DNA from: Rhizobium sp. ASV20
GTDB lineage: Bacteria > Pseudomonadota > Alphaproteobacteria > Rhizobiales > Rhizobiaceae
Length of the DNA: 64,000 nucleotides
Reading direction: 5' to 3'
Assembly: GCF_016429015.1 (NCBI RefSeq)
Contig: NZ_JAELTU010000013.1
Span: 1-64,000, forward strand
The notes beneath the pieces were generated by a model. That model did not search any database and was not told where the DNA came from. It was given only the letters and a program-made list of their open reading frames with translations. This document shows, in pieces, positions 31,422-41,235 of this stretch. The position numbers were made by a program, and so were the translations under genes. Each line of letters starts with the position of its first letter. Positions within the stretch are counted from its first letter, which is position 1.

Positions 31422-32858
31422 ATGACAGCTACAACCAACGTTCCAAGCCCTTCGTGGACAGACGAGGGGTTCATAATCCCGTCTGCCCAAACGGTGTTGG
31501 ACGGCGTTATTGAAGATATCAATACGGCTTTTGGCGGCAACCTCAATCCGGCACTCAACACGCCACAAGGGCAGCTTGCTTCCAGCGAAGCCGCTGTTAT
31601 TGATGAGGTCAACCAGACATTTCTTTATTATACCCAGCAGGTGGATCCGGCCTATGCCTCTGGGCGCATGCAGGATGCCATTGCGCGGATCTATTTTATT
31701 GAGCGCAATCCATCGCAACCTACCGTCGTGCAGGCACTCTGCACTGGTCTTGAGGGCGTCGTAATCCCTGTCGGCGCACTCGCTGTGGCCTCTGATGGAA
31801 ATCAATATGTTTGTACCGAGGCCGGAACTATCCCGGTATCGGGTAGCATTACATTGACCTTTGCATGTCTGGTTCCGGGGCCAATTCCTTGCCCGGCCGA
31901 CACATTGAATCAGATTTATCAATCGATTCCCGGCTGGGATTCCATCAACAATGTTTCCGATGGAATTCTTGGCAACAATGTTGAAAGCCGGCAGGCATTC
32001 GAGGCGCGGCGCGCGGCATCGGTAGCTTTGAATTCAATCGGTTCTCTTCCATCTGTACTCGGCGCAGTGTTGTCCGTTCCCAATGTCATTGATGCGTTTG
32101 TAACGGAGAATGACTCTAACAGCCCGCAGACGATTGGTGGTGTGTCACTCTATCCCAATTCTCTATATGTTGCTGTTGTTGGAGGCGCAGCTCAGGCAAT
32201 CGGACAGGCCATATGGTCCAAAAAAGCCCCCGGATGCACCTATAACGGCAACACTACAGTCAATGTCCAGGATACCAGCGCAGGTTATGTACCACCGTAT
32301 CCGACCTATGCCGTTTCCTTTGAAGTTCCGCCGCCGCTCCCAATCCTGTTTGCAGTGAATATCGTCAACTCGACGCAGGTGCCGGCGAATGCCGCTACGC
32401 TAATTCAGAACGCCATCATAAGCGCATTTGCGGGAGGAGATGGAGGTCCCAGAGCCAAGATCGGCGGAACGCTGCTTGCCAGCCGGTTCTACGCACCTGT
32501 AGCCGCTCTCGGGTCTTGGGCACAGATCGTCTCGATTGAAATTGGTTCGGTGAACAATGCATCGGCCTCATTCACAGGCGCGATATCGGGGAACACTCTG
32601 ACTGTCTCGGCAGTCAGTTCGGGAACGCTGGCTATTGGTCAGACGATTTCTGATGTCACCGGAAACTTGATTGTCGGGACGACGATCACCGCACTCGGAA
32701 CAGGGACCGGCAATACTGGCACTTACACAGTCTCAGTTAGCCAGACGGTGACCACTGAACTCATGCAATCGGCAGTCGCCAACCTTTTTGAAATTGCTGT
32801 GCGCATCAATCAGGTGCCTACGGTCTCTGCCAACAACATTGTTGTGACGTTGATCTGA
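31422..32858 (+). CDS. Baseplate J-like protein with a beta-module insert
   Basis: This is 478 residues from ATG 31,422 (a TTG precedes it). The family pattern is clear: [80 protein letters not shown] and [20 protein letters not shown]. One beta-module (about residues 382-450) is inserted just before the last strand ([18 protein letters not shown]). Gp6/J proteins form the wedge ring of the baseplate. Confidence 0.85.
   Translation: MTATTNVPSPSWTDEGFIIPSAQTVLDGVIEDINTAFGGNLNPALNTPQGQLASSEAAVIDEVNQTFLYYTQQVDPAYASGRMQDAIARIYFIERNPSQPTVVQALCTGLEGVVIPVGALAVASDGNQYVCTEAGTIPVSGSITLTFACLVPGPIPCPADTLNQIYQSIPGWDSINNVSDGILGNNVESRQAFEARRAASVALNSIGSLPSVLGAVLSVPNVIDAFVTENDSNSPQTIGGVSLYPNSLYVAVVGGAAQAIGQAIWSKKAPGCTYNGNTTVNVQDTSAGYVPPYPTYAVSFEVPPPLPILFAVNIVNSTQVPANAATLIQNAIISAFAGGDGGPRAKIGGTLLASRFYAPVAALGSWAQIVSIEIGSVNNASASFTGAISGNTLTVSAVSSGTLAIGQTISDVTGNLIVGTTITALGTGTGNTGTYTVSVSQTVTTELMQSAVANLFEIAVRINQVPTVSANNIVVTLI
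32565..32771 (+). repeat. Beta-repeat module 7 (baseplate J-like protein)
   Basis: This is a single module with the core '[20 protein letters not shown]', then '[20 protein letters not shown]'. It is the cleanest copy and makes the consensus of the other six easy to see. Confidence 0.8.
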
Positions 32859-33601
32859 TGTCTGGTCCTCCGTATCCTCGTCCACCCGTTGGCATACCCA
32901 ACGGCATAGGACAGTTTTCCATTGGCATTAGCCCAATTGGAACTCAACCAAGCTTTGACGTCTGGTCCACAGTAATTTCGCAATACGCAAATTCTCCGAT
33001 CCTCACGCAACTGATCGAGAACATATTCGATTACCTAGATCAGACGGCAAATTTTGATGCATTCTTTGATTACATCTGGAATGTTGATACAGCCCAAGGT
33101 TATGGGTTGGATGTCTGGGGCCGCATTGTGGGCGTTAACCGCGTCCTTCAAGTCCAGGTTACGAACTGGTTCGGTTTCGAGGAAGCGCTTCCAAGCTCCT
33201 ACACGTTCGGGCAGGGGTCGTTTTATAGCGGTTCCACACTGACAGACAACTTTGTTTTGTCGGATCAGGCCTACAGGCAACTGATCTTTGCCAAGGCTGC
33301 TGCAAATATCACAAATGGCTCCATTCCTGCGATCAATCGCATTCTCATGACATTATTCCCGAATCGGGGAAATGCCTACGTCACCGAGGGTTCGCACACA
33401 GGCGAGTGGTTCGGCTTTGCTGAATCGGTGAACGCCCAAGGGTTCAATCAGGCCTCGTTCTATGCGGGCACCACCATCGCCACGATGACGATGACATACA
33501 CTTTCGAGTTCCAGCTTTCGCCGGTCGAGCTCGCGATCGTCCAGAATTCCGGCGTACTGCCCAAGCCGACAGGCGTTGCGGCGTCTGTAGTCATCATCTA
33601 A
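32858..33601 (+). CDS. Tail/baseplate protein, DUF2612 family
   Basis: This is 247 residues, with its ATG overlapping the J-like stop. DUF2612 features are ISQYANSPILTQLIENIFDY, QGYGLDVWGRIVGVNRVLQV, DNFVLSDQAYRQLIFAKAAA, NGSIPAINRILMTLFPNRGN and YTFEFQLSPVELAIVQNSGV. It plays the gpI-like role that links baseplate to fibres. It is the last baseplate gene before the fibre block. Confidence 0.82.
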   Translation: MSGPPYPRPPVGIPNGIGQFSIGISPIGTQPSFDVWSTVISQYANSPILTQLIENIFDYLDQTANFDAFFDYIWNVDTAQGYGLDVWGRIVGVNRVLQVQVTNWFGFEEALPSSYTFGQGSFYSGSTLTDNFVLSDQAYRQLIFAKAAANITNGSIPAINRILMTLFPNRGNAYVTEGSHTGEWFGFAESVNAQGFNQASFYAGTTIATMTMTYTFEFQLSPVELAIVQNSGVLPKPTGVAASVVII

Positions 33602-33619
33602 AAATCAAGGATCATCCGA

Positions 33620-34915
33620 ATGAAGCTTTCCGATCTCCCATCGGAGACGTTTCCGATTCCGTTCGGCGCTAGCGCTGGCGGCGGTTATATCCGTCAGGTT
33701 CCAGTTTCATCCCAGATTGGGATCACGAACGGTGCTGCATCTTTAACGGATGGATTCCCGCCGCTCAACTTCCTGCCGGTCGGCTCCGGAGGCGTTCCCC
33801 CGTTCGGTCAGGATATGAACGGCATCATCAATCAGATCACTCAGTGGTCTCGGTGGCAGAATGCTGGCGGTCTGACGACGTTCAATAGCGGCTTTTCGAC
33901 GGCAGTTGGTGGTTATCCGCAAGGGGCACTCTTGGCCTCTGCTTCGACCGCTGGCCTCATTTGGCTGAATTTAGCAGACAATAACACCAACAATCCGGAT
34001 TCTGTACCTACGAACTGGACCGGAATTGCGACGATCACCGCATCTCAGGCGAATGCCTATAATTGGGCAGGCACCTTTGGTGGGACGGCTAATGCTCTCA
34101 CGGCAACACTTTCGCCCGCTCCGATGGCTTTGACTGCAGGCTTGACTGTGGATGGCATCGCGTCTGCGCCGAATACCGGCTCAGCCACAATGAATGTAAA
34201 CGGTCTCGGAACGAAATCGATCGTAGGACAAGGCGGCATTGCCCTTACAGGCGGTGAAATCAACGCAGCCTCCAGCTTTATATATGACGGGACCAATTTC
34301 GTCATTGTGTCATCTGGCGCAACCAATATTCCCGCAAATCTGCAAGCCTATGTTAGCGCCGGAACATTCACGTTTGTCGTTCCGACTGGTGTTACCCGCA
34401 TATCTGCCCAAGTTTGGGGTGGAGGCGGTGGTGGAGGTGGAAGCAGCACATCAACGAATATCGCAGCAGGCGGTGGCGGTGGCGGCGGTTATTCTGAAGG
34501 CGTCTTCGCTGTTACTCCGGGAGCTTCGATTACCGTTGTGGTTGGAGCCGGTGGCACAGGTGGCACAAGTGCTCCCACTTTTGGCGGCGGTGGCGGGTCA
34601 TCATCATTTGGTTCCTTCTGCTCTGCTGCGGGCGGCTTTGGTGGCGCTCCTGCCGCAGCGGGCGGCACTGGTGGAGCCGGGACTGGCGGTCAGCTTAATC
34701 GCACCGGAGCATCAGGCGGTCAAAATCAGACATACGTTGCTGGCACGGTTTATGGCGGTGGGTTCGGTGGCCCGGCATACGGATTCTCCAACAATGGTCC
34801 CAGCATTCAAGCGGCAGGATCTGGTGGCAACTGGCCTGGCTCTGGTGGCAACGGATCGTCAGCCGTGGCCGCTGGCGGCGGTGGGGCAGCAGGCCAAGTA
34901 ATTTTGAGGTGGTGA
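33620..34915 (+). CDS. Tail fibre with glycine-rich tip
   Basis: This is 431 residues. Residues 1-70 form a phage tail-attachment segment (SETFPIPFGASAGGGYIRQV, GVPPFGQDMNGIINQITQWS), and the middle is Thr/Asn-rich beta. Residues about 255-430 are a Gly-rich domain with several runs of seven to eight Gly (for example GGGGGGGGSS, SFGGGGGSSSFG). This architecture matches fibres whose receptor-binding tip is a polyglycine sandwich. It is probably the host-receptor adhesin. Confidence 0.75.
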   Translation: MKLSDLPSETFPIPFGASAGGGYIRQVPVSSQIGITNGAASLTDGFPPLNFLPVGSGGVPPFGQDMNGIINQITQWSRWQNAGGLTTFNSGFSTAVGGYPQGALLASASTAGLIWLNLADNNTNNPDSVPTNWTGIATITASQANAYNWAGTFGGTANALTATLSPAPMALTAGLTVDGIASAPNTGSATMNVNGLGTKSIVGQGGIALTGGEINAASSFIYDGTNFVIVSSGATNIPANLQAYVSAGTFTFVVPTGVTRISAQVWGGGGGGGGSSTSTNIAAGGGGGGGYSEGVFAVTPGASITVVVGAGGTGGTSAPTFGGGGGSSSFGSFCSAAGGFGGAPAAAGGTGGAGTGGQLNRTGASGGQNQTYVAGTVYGGGFGGPAYGFSNNGPSIQAAGSGGNWPGSGGNGSSAVAAGGGGAAGQVILRW

Positions 34916-34916
34916 C

Positions 34917-35117
34917 ATGACGAAAAGATATGCACGCATTGTAGATGGCGCGGTGTTTGAGACGATAGATCTCGACGTCGATATCTCGGAAGCATTCGCT
35001 CCAGAACTGGCAAAGCAGTTTGTTGTTGCCAATCCATCGGTCTTCCAAGGCATGACCTATTCCAATTCCAAGTTTGGGGGCGAACCCCTTTTCCCGGTCA
35101 CGCAGGAGGAGAAGTAA
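34917..35117 (+). CDS. Small fibre-associated protein
   Basis: This is 66 residues, one base after the fibre stop. It begins [20 protein letters not shown] and ends in a Glu/Lys tail. The opening 'yarI.dG.V.Eti' resembles the start of tail fibre assembly proteins. It may be a chaperone for the fibre or tailspike on either side. Only two bases separate it from the tailspike GTG. Confidence 0.55.
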   Translation: MTKRYARIVDGAVFETIDLDVDISEAFAPELAKQFVVANPSVFQGMTYSNSKFGGEPLFPVTQEEK

Positions 35118-35119
35118 AG

Positions 35120-37921
35120 GTGAGAGCAATTATTGTTGTCATAGCCTGTCTGATTGGAGTTCCGGCTCTCGCGCAGTCTTCTCCTGGATTCACGTACGGA
35201 CAAGTTCCGACTGCTGGTCAATGGAACAGCTATTTTGCTGCAAAGCAAGATACTCTTGGCTATACCCCGCTCAATCAGGCCGGTGGTACGATGCTCGGCC
35301 CGCTTAAAACGGCACCATCCACCACGAGCGCCGCCGGTTTCTCGGTTTCCCCAGGAGTTGCCCCCAATACACCAAACAATGGCGATATCTGGCTGACATC
35401 TACTGGTCTGTACTATCGGGCTGGGAACATGACGTTCGGACCGATCGGAGCTGGCACGATTGTTGGACCCGCAACCTCTACGGTTGGCAATATCGCTACA
35501 TGGGCCAATACCGGCGGAACTTCGCTTCAAGATAGCGGGAAATCCCTGCCGTCTGGTGCTATTGTCGGCACGACGGATACGCAGACCCTTTCCAACAAGT
35601 CCTTGGTTGCACCGGCACTCGGAACCCCCGCCAGCGGTATTCTCACCAACGCCACAGGTCTGCCCATCAGCACGGGCGTCTCTGGCCTCGGTACAGGTGT
35701 GGCAACGTTCCTCGGAACTCCATCTAGTGCTAATCTTGCCAGCGCTCTCACGGATGAGACGGGAACGGGATCGGCTGTTTTTGCCAATGGGCCGCTGTTG
35801 TCTTCTCCAGTTGTTGGATCTGGCATTACGCTCAATGGTTCGACATCGGGCACAACTGTTCTACAGCCCTCGGCGACTGCTGCCGGTATTCTTACACTGC
35901 CAGCTGCGACGGATACGTTGGTTGGCCGGAATACTGCAGATACGCTGACCAACAAGAGCATTTCCGCTGACCAGCTCCAATTCATCCAAACGGGGACTGG
36001 CGCGATTACGCAAACAGTATCGGCCTATCTCAAGCTTAATTCGGTGCGGCCGCAAGATTTCGGAACGATCGGTGGCGTGAACGATACCGTGGCTATAGAC
36101 GCCGCATTTGCTGCGGCTGCGGCACAAAACAAATGCGTCTATTTTCCTGCGGGTGTAGTTTACGCCTATGCTGGTAATGGATGGGACGCACCGAATCCGT
36201 GCATCTTCGGAGACGGCCGCACAAAATCGATTATCGTGATCGCAGCTGGTAAATACCTAATTGATAGCAACCAGTTTTGGGTTTCTCTTCGTTTCCAGAA
36301 TCTTGATGTGCAGGGCGGCGCCGGCGCAATCAGGAATCGTTTCACTGGAGTTAACGTAAACCAATATCTTTTTGTTACAGGAAATACTTTTACGGGATTT
36401 ACTGGCGCTGCGATTAGTACCAATACGTCCGATGGCCCATTTTGGCAAATTGAATATAACCAATTTCAGGGGTCGGGATCATCATCTATCGGCATAGCAC
36501 TTTCTGGTCTCGCCGACAGTGATAGCATATCATACAATTCGTTTAACGAGTATCGGGTCGCGATAAAATGCGGAATGGGCTGCAACAATGCGCGCCTCAC
36601 CCACAATGGCTTTGCTCATTTCGTGGCCGGGACCAACCGGGTTAACATTTGGATCGTGCCTGCCGCCACCTTTACTAACTCCGGAGAAGGCGCTGTTCTT
36701 GACGGCAACCGTCATGGACCTGAAAATCTTGACCCCACTGATCTAGCGATCGTTTATGCCGATGAAGGGACTGGAGCATATTTTGGTGATAGACTTCCGG
36801 TCCTAACAGCGGCAAGTTCTGGCTATATTTCAGGTCAAACCATCATCAATGATGTCATTTTTGGGAATGGTTCCTCCCCCACTCGACCGCTTGTATATTC
36901 TACGACGCCTAATATCATCGGCGGCACCATCCAGAATATCACCATAGGCGGAACGCCGCCCACAATGATGCTCTACTACGCGCAGGGCGTGAGCGATAAC
37001 GGGCCATCAAAAAATATGGTTCTAGGGCCATTTCTGGCAAATGATGCCTTCGCGTCGGCCGCCGCATCTGTTTACGGGACAATCTACACAAATGGAAATC
37101 AGATCATCAAAGATCCGCAAAATATCGATACCCTGTCAAATCAGAATGGCATTTTGCAATATTCCTCCTCTGCTGATTTATCATCGTACGTGCCAGTGGC
37201 AATCGGAGGCATTGGAATAAATGGTTGGTCGGCAAATGGTGCGGTAACAATTACTGCGAGACCAGATTCGACCAATGGTCAGGACGCAGCGCAATTCTCA
37301 TATACTGGTGCCGGGACTGTTACGTCTGCGCTCGTCACCTCCGTTGTTCCTGGAAAGCCGATCTGGATTGAATTCGACATTGGTCCCCCTACAAGTGGTA
37401 CTCCGCTCAGTGCAGTCAATATGTTTATGTATAGTGGAGCCGCTGGAACGACTGTCCAAGGATGGAACATCAAGCTTCCAACTAGTGGATATATTCGGAA
37501 GAGGTTCCAATTTTTGCCAGCTACCAATGGGGGCACTGGCTATGTCCTTGGTTTCCAAAGTATCTCTGGAGCCAGTGGAAATGTAAACATTGGCAGAATT
37601 CACGTCTATCAATCGTCTGAACCCCTGCAAGGGAATGTGCTAACTGGCGTTCAGTTTCTTGAAACGGCCCCATCTCCCCCGACTGGGTTGCCTTCTGGAG
37701 GGATGTACCTCTGGAATCAGGGCGGCAACCTTAAATCAAGCGCGGGCTTCGCCTTGACACCAACAACGGTCAGTCTCTTGCCCACCTGCAACGCCGCCGC
37801 TCAGGGAATACTAATGGCCGTCACTGACGCGACGGCTCCTACATATAATGGGAGCCTTACGGGAGGAGGATCGGTAAAGATCCCTGTTTATTGCAATGGA
37901 ACAGCATGGACGGCCCATTGA
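35120..37921 (+). CDS. Tailspike with signal-like N-terminus
   Basis: This is 933 residues from GTG with GGAGGAGAAG upstream. The first 20 residues look like a Sec signal ([17 protein letters not shown]) with an ALA-Q cleavage motif, followed by a fibre-type segment [20 protein letters not shown]. Residues about 60-290 carry phage tail repeats; from about 300 a beta-helix starts ([31 protein letters not shown]) typical of pectate-lyase-like tailspikes, and the C-terminal 300 residues are a beta-sandwich plus a Thr/Gly-rich end. It probably binds or cleaves surface polysaccharide. Confidence 0.75.
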   Translation: MRAIIVVIACLIGVPALAQSSPGFTYGQVPTAGQWNSYFAAKQDTLGYTPLNQAGGTMLGPLKTAPSTTSAAGFSVSPGVAPNTPNNGDIWLTSTGLYYRAGNMTFGPIGAGTIVGPATSTVGNIATWANTGGTSLQDSGKSLPSGAIVGTTDTQTLSNKSLVAPALGTPASGILTNATGLPISTGVSGLGTGVATFLGTPSSANLASALTDETGTGSAVFANGPLLSSPVVGSGITLNGSTSGTTVLQPSATAAGILTLPAATDTLVGRNTADTLTNKSISADQLQFIQTGTGAITQTVSAYLKLNSVRPQDFGTIGGVNDTVAIDAAFAAAAAQNKCVYFPAGVVYAYAGNGWDAPNPCIFGDGRTKSIIVIAAGKYLIDSNQFWVSLRFQNLDVQGGAGAIRNRFTGVNVNQYLFVTGNTFTGFTGAAISTNTSDGPFWQIEYNQFQGSGSSSIGIALSGLADSDSISYNSFNEYRVAIKCGMGCNNARLTHNGFAHFVAGTNRVNIWIVPAATFTNSGEGAVLDGNRHGPENLDPTDLAIVYADEGTGAYFGDRLPVLTAASSGYISGQTIINDVIFGNGSSPTRPLVYSTTPNIIGGTIQNITIGGTPPTMMLYYAQGVSDNGPSKNMVLGPFLANDAFASAAASVYGTIYTNGNQIIKDPQNIDTLSNQNGILQYSSSADLSSYVPVAIGGIGINGWSANGAVTITARPDSTNGQDAAQFSYTGAGTVTSALVTSVVPGKPIWIEFDIGPPTSGTPLSAVNMFMYSGAAGTTVQGWNIKLPTSGYIRKRFQFLPATNGGTGYVLGFQSISGASGNVNIGRIHVYQSSEPLQGNVLTGVQFLETAPSPPTGLPSGGMYLWNQGGNLKSSAGFALTPTTVSLLPTCNAAAQGILMAVTDATAPTYNGSLTGGGSVKIPVYCNGTAWTAH

Positions 37922-37956
37922 CGGAACTCATTCGGCAATGTCGCTCCCGTCTTGTC

Positions 37957-37991
37957 AAATGAGGCTCGTCATGGAAAAACGAGCTTCATTT
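37957..37991 (+). terminator. 13-bp hairpin after tailspike
   Basis: Arms AAATGAGGCTCGT and ACGAGCTTCATTT pair over 13 positions with one G-T, enclosing a 9-base loop. The A-rich and T-rich ends let it act in both directions. It covers the TTG start of the longer SGNH frame, supporting the inner ATG at 38,011 as the real start. Confidence 0.6.
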
Positions 37992-38010
37992 GATGGGGAA
38001 ATCAGGGAAT

Positions 38011-39075
38011 ATGAGTCAAAGAACAATTTCCGACCTTCTGCAAAAGGTAAGTTTAGGAAAAATCGGACAGAAGCTAGCGATAGCAGGTGACAGTACGCAT
38101 GTCGGGGTATGCAGTAGCCCATTTGAAGGCTCCCACCACATGCATGCTCGACAATACTCACCTTGCGTCGTGGCAGCATCTTTGCTTAACGATACCGGAA
38201 TCAGCTGTAGATCCGATGCATTCTTCGGATCATCAGGCATGTCCACGGTGCAGCAATATGCAGAATATAACACTGACGTCACATTCTCTCATGGATGGGA
38301 AGTTGAGTTTGGGTATTTTCTCGGAGGAGGAATGTTTTTTAACTCTTCTACATGGGGGCCCGATTATCCAATCACGCTCCATCCCACAAAGGAGGCGGAT
38401 CGGTTCGAAATTTATTACTCAAGCGCCCCAGGTATGTCAGAGTTAGTAGTTTCAGACGTACATGACATACTGCTGACAGTAAATTGCGATGCGGATGTGG
38501 CGGTGCGTAAAGCTACTGTTATGCGCCGCACTCCAGACATAAGACCAATATACATCTGGAAGAGATCACCAGGCTTAGTTTCCATTAATGGGATTGATCC
38601 GTGGAATAGCGGTGTCGCAGAACTGAGGATGTTGAACCTTTCAGCCTCGGGTTGGCGTTCGGGAGATTATGGACTGAAAATAAAACCGACATCGGCTTGG
38701 TATGGGATAATGACGGTCAAGCCAGATTTCACGTATATTGAGTACGGCGTTAACGACAAAGCACTGGGAGCCACTATTCCCGGATTCATTGCTAATCTGG
38801 AAGAAAGACTTAACGACGCCTTCAGATCAGGAGGGGCCGCACTAGGAATTTCTGCTCCTGCTGCAGCAAACAGCTCGTTCGATCTCAGCATTGAATGGAG
38901 AAATTCTGTTCTAGAATTGGCATCCAAAAGAGAAATTGATTGCATCGACATCTATTCATTATTCGGAAGCGCGGAAATTGCTCCCGATAACTATGCGGAT
39001 GATGTTCATTTGACAATCAAAGGATCAGCGCTAAAGGGCCGCGTTCTAGCCGATTGGATATTTATGGCCGCCTAG
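38011..39075 (+). CDS. SGNH/GDSL-family hydrolase
   Basis: This is 354 residues from the ATG behind CAGGGAAT. The catalytic blocks are complete: GDST (Ser28) in block I, YGVND (Gly246, Asn248) in block III, and DDVH (Asp330, His333) in block V. An insertion of about 150 beta-rich residues separates blocks I and III, as in carbohydrate esterases and phage-linked O-acetylesterases. It probably removes acetyl groups from a cell-surface or tailspike-substrate polysaccharide. No signal peptide is seen. It converges on, and overlaps by 14 bases, an AlgX-like gene. Confidence 0.75.
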   Translation: MSQRTISDLLQKVSLGKIGQKLAIAGDSTHVGVCSSPFEGSHHMHARQYSPCVVAASLLNDTGISCRSDAFFGSSGMSTVQQYAEYNTDVTFSHGWEVEFGYFLGGGMFFNSSTWGPDYPITLHPTKEADRFEIYYSSAPGMSELVVSDVHDILLTVNCDADVAVRKATVMRRTPDIRPIYIWKRSPGLVSINGIDPWNSGVAELRMLNLSASGWRSGDYGLKIKPTSAWYGIMTVKPDFTYIEYGVNDKALGATIPGFIANLEERLNDAFRSGGAALGISAPAAANSSFDLSIEWRNSVLELASKREIDCIDIYSLFGSAEIAPDNYADDVHLTIKGSALKGRVLADWIFMAA

Positions 39076-39973
39076 CGATAATGCCAGAAATGTATTGGCT
39101 CGTTCGATCTGATGTGCCTTTTCGCTCCCGAAGATCATCCCCCCACTGCTTGAAGTCATTCAAAGTCTGTGGCGCGTAAGGAAAAAATCGTTCCACCTGC
39201 AGTTTTATTATGATGTCTGGTTCAAAAGAGTTTTCGATATCAATCAAAAAATTTGGGCAATGCATAAAAAGGGTTTCCCCATATATTTCAGAAATAAAAG
39301 GGAACAGTGCGTGACAAAAACTGTCATGCAGGACCAAGGCTTTACCGACGCCGATCGGTGATCGACAATGCCGGATATATCCTTCATTGATAATGTCGCC
39401 TTCAAATTCGATTGTATGGCGAGGTTCTTTGACCCGAATATGAGAGACGCGCTCCGGTGGCATCGCAGCGTGGCCAGCCAAATCGCCTTGCTCCATTAAT
39501 TCAATCAGTTCCGCTCTGATAGTATTTAAACGCCTGACATCTTCCATGCGCTGGAAATGAGCAAGCGCAAACTTTAGATACAAGAGAGCCCCCTGAGGCG
39601 TCCAGTGACTTTCCCCCTTGTCATATGAAGTTAGGCCAATCCCCGGTCGTAAAATATCGTCATCAAAGTAGGTAATATTCTCACTTTCTGGAAACAAAAT
39701 TCGATATTGATGAAGTGGTGTTAGACCATGTGTTTGGTACACATTTCCGCCTGGAAGATGTTCACGATAAGCCGTCTCCTTATTGGGAGCCACGATGTGA
39801 ATGTAGCGTCTATTTTGAGCCGCAGATCGTTCCGCACATGCTTTGTGAGCCTGATAAATCGCTCCTGCGTTGCTTTCGAGCAAAACGGACCTTCCGGCCG
39901 TTTGGTCTTGGACACCGTTTGTATCATTATCTAAAAAAATGTATCCGTCTGTACCGAAAACGAACTTTTGCAT
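39062..39973 (-). CDS. AlgX/AlgJ-like SGNH acetyltransferase homologue
   Basis: This is 303 residues from the ATG after GAGGAAAAC; a longer frame lacks this site. It starts FVFGTDGYIFLDNDTNG, common in the ALGX/AlgJ family, has ESHWTPQG (His123) like their D.HWT motif, and then VLHDSFCHAL with Ser218. The catalytic motifs are thus in the permuted AlgX order. AlgX-type proteins O-acetylate exopolysaccharide in the periplasm, yet no signal peptide is evident here. Reverse orientation suggests separate, perhaps lysogenic, expression. Confidence 0.7.
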   Translation of the reverse strand: MQKFVFGTDGYIFLDNDTNGVQDQTAGRSVLLESNAGAIYQAHKACAERSAAQNRRYIHIVAPNKETAYREHLPGGNVYQTHGLTPLHQYRILFPESENITYFDDDILRPGIGLTSYDKGESHWTPQGALLYLKFALAHFQRMEDVRRLNTIRAELIELMEQGDLAGHAAMPPERVSHIRVKEPRHTIEFEGDIINEGYIRHCRSPIGVGKALVLHDSFCHALFPFISEIYGETLFMHCPNFLIDIENSFEPDIIIKLQVERFFPYAPQTLNDFKQWGDDLRERKGTSDRTSQYISGIIARRP

Positions 39974-40057
39974 GTTTTCCTCATTAGGCGATCGTTCATG
40001 AACTTCATTCGGGCTTAGCATTCTCTGCAATAGACATCCATCTGAGAAATTAACATT

Positions 40058-40081
40058 GGGCGCTCTCCGGGGCGCCTTTTT
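40058..40081 (+). terminator. Terminator before the lysis genes
   Basis: A stem GGCGC/GCGCC with an 8-base loop is followed by TTTTT. It would stop plus-strand read-through from the tailspike/SGNH region 39 bases before the endolysin gene, implying that lysis genes have their own promoter or depend on antitermination. Confidence 0.6.
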
Positions 40082-40119
40082 CATTGGAGCCTACACCTCC
40101 CAAATCTTAGGAGATCGCT

Positions 40120-40722
40120 ATGTCGATCAATAAGCTTCGCGCTACGCCGCGGGCGATGGGGGCTATTGCCGCCATTGTGGCAGCGTCTGTAGCCGGATAT
40201 GTCGCGATATTCCCCGGTCAGCCTTCCGTTCATGAAGATACGGCTCTCGCCATCAAGACGCTTGTCGTTCCGTGGGAGGGAGACGCCCTCAAGGCCTACC
40301 TTGACAAGATCGCAAAGCCGCCTGTCTGGACGATCTGCAACGGCGATACCAATAACGTAAAGCCTGGAATGGTCGAAACGCCCGCTGGCTGCAATAGCCG
40401 ATTGGCGGTCAAGATGGAGCGAGACTATCGGCCGGCACTCGTGAAGTGCGTTCCCGACTGGGATGCGAAGCCACTGAGTTGGCGCAGTATGATGATTTCG
40501 CTCTCGTGGAATATCGGGACAGGTGGCGCTTGCAACTCAACCGCCGCTCGCCTCGGCAAGGAAGGCCAGTATCTGGCAAGTTGTAACGCCGCAACTTCAT
40601 TCAACCGTGCTGGCGGTCGTGTGATCATCGGTTTGGTCAGACGCCGCGAGATGGGTGACGCCAGCCGAATTGGTGAAGGCGAGCTTTGCGTATCTGGTTT
40701 GGCAGCGACAGCGAAGCCATAA
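40120..40722 (+). CDS. SAR-type endolysin, GH24 lysozyme
   Basis: This is 200 residues with a TAGGAG site. Residues 13-32 are a weakly hydrophobic Ala/Gly-rich segment (MGAIAAIVAASVAGYVAIFP), typical of a signal-anchor-release element, preceded by Arg/Lys. The GH24 triad is visible: Glu53 (VVPWEG), Asp62 (AYLD) and Thr71 (VWTICNGDT). The Glu-Asp spacing of eight matches the family, but Asp-Thr spacing is eight instead of five. It cuts the peptidoglycan glycan strands at lysis. Confidence 0.82.
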   Translation: MSINKLRATPRAMGAIAAIVAASVAGYVAIFPGQPSVHEDTALAIKTLVVPWEGDALKAYLDKIAKPPVWTICNGDTNNVKPGMVETPAGCNSRLAVKMERDYRPALVKCVPDWDAKPLSWRSMMISLSWNIGTGGACNSTAARLGKEGQYLASCNAATSFNRAGGRVIIGLVRRREMGDASRIGEGELCVSGLAATAKP

Positions 40723-40743
40723 TCGATCTGGACCGCAGCTTTA

Positions 40744-41157
40744 TTAGCCTACTTCAACGATAACCCGTTGTACCGCATCGCCGTTCTCATCGTAGAACGT
40801 GGCAACTACTCGACCGTCTTCGATCTCACAACGAATGGTCTTGGCGCGCGGTGGAACCTGAAATGTTGCTTTCACAGGATTTGGTTGCGGGGCTAAAGGA
40901 TATGATCCATTGCCGCCGATACCTATCCCATAGGAAATAGCGGAGGCTGAGCATCCTCCAGCACCAAATGGCCCAGAAGTAGACACCCCGTTTGTGCCGT
41001 TACCAATCGCAACGGATGGGCCAGAAATGCCGCCGCCGCCACCAATCCAACCGCCACCGGAGACAGAAATTGCACCCGTTGCCTGTGGCGTAGCCCCAAA
41101 GCGGCCCGCAACGCCTCCGCAATCAAGTCTTCGCGTGCCGTCTCCGTGCTGTGTCAT
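40744..41157 (-). CDS. Glycine-rich hypothetical protein
   Basis: This is 137 residues on the opposite strand between endolysin and a lipoprotein gene. Residues 30-90 are Gly/Ser-rich (SVSGGGWIGGGGGISGPSV, FGAGGCSASAISYGIG), and the C-terminal 40 residues form a small beta domain (KTIRCEIEDGRVVATFYDEN, AVQRVIVEVG). It resembles a surface or fibre tip fragment in composition, though it is alone and inverted. Function unknown. Confidence 0.5.
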   Translation of the reverse strand: MTQHGDGTRRLDCGGVAGRFGATPQATGAISVSGGGWIGGGGGISGPSVAIGNGTNGVSTSGPFGAGGCSASAISYGIGIGGNGSYPLAPQPNPVKATFQVPPRAKTIRCEIEDGRVVATFYDENGDAVQRVIVEVG

Positions 41158-41235
41158 CTCAAGTCCTCGGGATGAATTTGCCTAGTTAGCATACCGCATA
41201 GCATATCCAACTTTCCCCAGAAAAGGAACCATCCC

